From Ricinus communis (taxonomy: Eukaryota; Streptophyta; Magnoliopsida; Malpighiales; Euphorbiaceae): 64,000 bases of DNA. The stretch's first letter is position 1, and every line of letters starts with the position of its first letter. This document shows, piece after piece, positions 61,781 through 64,000 of the stretch. Both the position numbers and the translations under genes were made by a program. The stretch is from positions 25,548,802 to 25,612,801 of the forward strand of contig NC_063258.1 of assembly GCF_019578655.1 (NCBI RefSeq), read 5' to 3'. The notes beneath the pieces are model-generated. The model was not told the origin of the DNA, searched no databases, and worked only from the letters and a program-made list of their open reading frames with translations.

Positions 61781-64000
61781 TGTCACGACCCCACCTGTGG
61801 GCCAGTGACCGGCACTAGAGAACGGGTAGGCGTAAGGCCACTGAATCTCGTAGTAAGCCTGACACTCACTAACTCAAACCAACCTCAACTCAAATTTTAC
61901 TATTATTAATACCACAATTTACAGTCATTAAATTTTACACAATTAAATCGGTCTGCCCGAAGAATTAGGCGAAACCCGAAACTACAAAAAATTACCACTG
62001 ATATCCCTACTATTACTATTGCGGAGAATCTAAGATTTTTACAATTTGACATACCAAATCAAACACCACCCGATGATGAAGGAGTCGGGTTATTGAGTAA
62101 GAGTCGCGGGAAGACTAACAGTCACGAATCTGAAAAAATAGTAAATGGAGACTGTCAGTCTCGAGAGTGAGCTAAAATCATATATCTAAAACAGTTTCAA
62201 ACATCTCAATATCACATTCATTTAATTTTAAAATCATTAATAAATCACGCGAACCATACGTGTCATGTTAAACCATATGTGTCATGCCATGCTTAAACAA
62301 AAATTATTCCACACACAACGGGACGGAGTACTTCAGTAGAACCCTAATCCCAACTCAACATCTCGATCAATTTCAAAACTCACGTCTCGACCAAGCTCAA
62401 TTCTAATATCTCAACTCTCTCATTCCAACAGGACTGGCGCCCAGAGAGCAAAGCTCGATCAGGGACCTTACCTCTAGCCTAGTCACTTATATCTCAACTC
62501 TCTCATTCCAACAGGGTTGGCGCCTAGAGAGCAAAGCTCGATCAGGGACCTTACCTCCAGCCTGGTCACTTATATCTTAACTCTCAGCCTTAGCCTTTCG
62601 GCTCTCTTATCCAATAAGACTAGCGCCCAGAAAGCAAGCTCGATCAGGGACCTTACCTCTAGTCTGGTCACTTAAATTTCCAAATAAGCCGGCGCCCAGA
62701 GAGCAAAGCTCGATCAGGGACCTTTACTCCGGCAACCACACTCAACTAAGCCTAGAGAGTGATGCTCGACCAGGACAGGTCCTAATCTTTCTCTCTTAAA
62801 ATTTTTACCTCTTTACCCTTTCCCTATCTCTCTCAGATTTATATTGGAACACTCATCCAACTCCTATGTTCTACTGCCGTCCCATCCTGAGTCGTCATGC
62901 AATATTAAAATTGGTGATAAAGGAAAAACATATTTAAATAGTAATTAAAAGCATCATGCAAATAATAATAATAATTAAATGAAAAATTAAAATTGTAAAT
63001 GAATAATCACAGTAGCAATCAAATTTTATGCATGACACGTGCATAAGCGATATATGACTTTAACTCACAGGTTTGGCGACCTCCTAACTCTGCTCCGGTG
63101 CCTCGGTTGGAGCGATCCGAACAAACGGACTATCTAGTCACGGAAATAATTTATCAAAACGCTGAAACAATCGATCATTAATCCTAGGTCTAGACTCCTA
63201 GGCCTGACTGTCTAAAAATCTCGACTCAGGAGAATTCGACCGAAAATCCGGCAGAACCTCCCCTACAATACGGACATTACCCCCCGTAAAAACGGGTCCA
63301 GGACCTGCCAAAAAAACACTTCAAATATTCAACAATTCAAACAACGGGAGTCGGATCCCCAAACTTCACTATTTCCCGACTCTGCCACACAGCACAAAAT
63401 ACGAGGCAGGCAAACTGACACACAATTTTTTTTTACTCACAAATATTAAATACTCAACACAAAACAATAAGCACAATTTTAAAATAAAGGATTTCCAAGA
63501 TCAACGGGCCAGAGAAAATTACCGAGACGCTCGATCGCTCGGTCGACTCGCCTCCGGCCGCTGGAGTCCGATCGACGATCCGAACACACTATCGGACTCA
63601 CAACGACGCGCAGACGACGATCCTCGCTTCCGATTTTCTGATCTGACACCCGATCGTCCGGAGAGATTTGCGGACGATCTCGGCCATCGATTTGCAAACG
63701 AAGCCTGATCGCCACGAAACCGGTGCCATTGCGAAGCTTGAGCTAAGGAGAGTTGGGATATGTCCTCTGATCGTCCATCCTCCGACGGAGCTCGCCGGAA
63801 AAGCCGAAACTCCCTCTTCCGGCCACCAAAACTGACGCCGCCACCGCCAAAAGGAAGCTCTCTCCAAGGGGAGCCGATAGCCATCGAGATCGGCCGGAAG
63901 GCCGGAACAACCGAACGACGCTCGGGCCGCCTACCTTCCTTCGCCCCCCACGCCATTGCGCTAGGCACGACGCCACAGCTTCTTCCTTCCTCTTCCTGAC
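61781..64000. mobile_element. Long LTR-like sequence, cut by window end
   Basis: Starts TGTCACGACC, a common start for plant Ty3/gypsy LTRs, next to a possible polypurine tract, and continues without gag-pol domains for 2.2 kb to the window edge. The first part is moderately AT-rich, there is a tandem array at 62,405-62,775, and the last 520 bases are markedly GC- and CpG-rich with overlapping open frames in several registers. Such GC-rich LTR ends occur in Malpighiales elements (memory-based). It may be a 3' or solo LTR. The other end is not visible. Confidence 0.55.
62405..62775. repeat. Imperfect tandem array within the LTR-like sequence
   Basis: Four copies of a block containing GCCCAGAGAGCAAAGCTCGA and GATCAGGGACCTTACC, with GCTCGATCAGGG at 62453, 62536, 62638 and 62708. 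A weaker fifth copy, GCTCGACCAGG, lies near 62,764. Spacing varies (83, 102, 70 bases), so units were gained and lost unevenly. Confidence 0.85.

Noticed and set aside
63479..63999. Several overlapping arginine/serine-rich open frames
   Set aside because: Open frames in several registers at once on both strands reflect GC-rich, stop-poor DNA at the end of the LTR-like block. No domain is recognisable.
1..64000. tRNA, rRNA or snRNA genes
   Set aside because: I looked for the usual tRNA T-loop and box motifs while reading and saw none. The tRNA-like TGGTATC strings at 15,732 and 40,684 are retrotransposon primer binding sites. A tRNAscan-SE and Rfam search would settle this.

Overview
This is a plant nuclear window, very probably from a eudicot. 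It is AT-rich, its genes are split by many short GT-AG introns, it has both plant LTR-retrotransposon superfamilies, and its proteins read like Arabidopsis-type families (ANTH clathrin adaptor, BSD protein, VAMP71 longin SNARE, eight-cysteine proline-rich protein, CCR4-NOT subunit 10). The residue choices and a TGTCACGACC-type LTR at the right edge feel like Malpighiales/Euphorbiaceae, but that is only an impression.

Layout. 1-1500: upstream DNA. 1500-7200 (+): a 15-exon ANTH/AP180-type clathrin assembly protein with a 5'UTR intron. 8.9-12.7 kb (+): a three-exon BSD-domain protein whose second intron has a GC donor. 13.9-24.2 kb (-): a decayed copy of the large plant TRAF-like (MATH-repeat) gene. 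It is broken by four frameshifts, a mutated splice donor, an internal stop, loss of its coiled-coil region, a 228-bp internal duplication, and an old Ty1/copia element (15.5-20.05 kb) inside a coding exon. 25.3-26.2 kb (-): the 3' end of a LINE. 27.8-29.0 kb (-): a four-exon VAMP711/713-like longin R-SNARE. 29.1-34.4 kb: gene-poor AT-rich DNA. 34.4-41.9 kb: an RNase H remnant of a second LINE, split by a young Ty3/gypsy element (34,730-41,798, minus strand, TSD CCTTC). 42.9-43.7 kb (+): a hybrid proline-rich protein. 43.7-50.9 kb: mostly empty, with one acidic coding-like fragment. 50.9-60.3 kb (-): a six-exon CNOT10/NOT10 gene. 61.8 kb to the end: a long GC-rich LTR-like sequence with an internal imperfect tandem array.

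The five intact genes are unrelated housekeeping or cell-wall genes (endocytosis, BSD protein, tonoplast SNARE, wall/lipid-transfer-like protein, mRNA deadenylation). They do not form a cluster or pathway. I found no new multi-gene system. The strongest observations are the layered decay of the TRAF-like gene, the non-canonical GC-AG intron, a fold-back repeat family shared by introns of the BSD and CNOT10 genes, and a mismatch in the gypsy element between nearly identical LTRs and many frame breaks, several of which fall at CAG sites.

Exon boundaries were placed by eye from GT-AG signals, frame continuity and remembered family sequence. No alignment or expression data were used.
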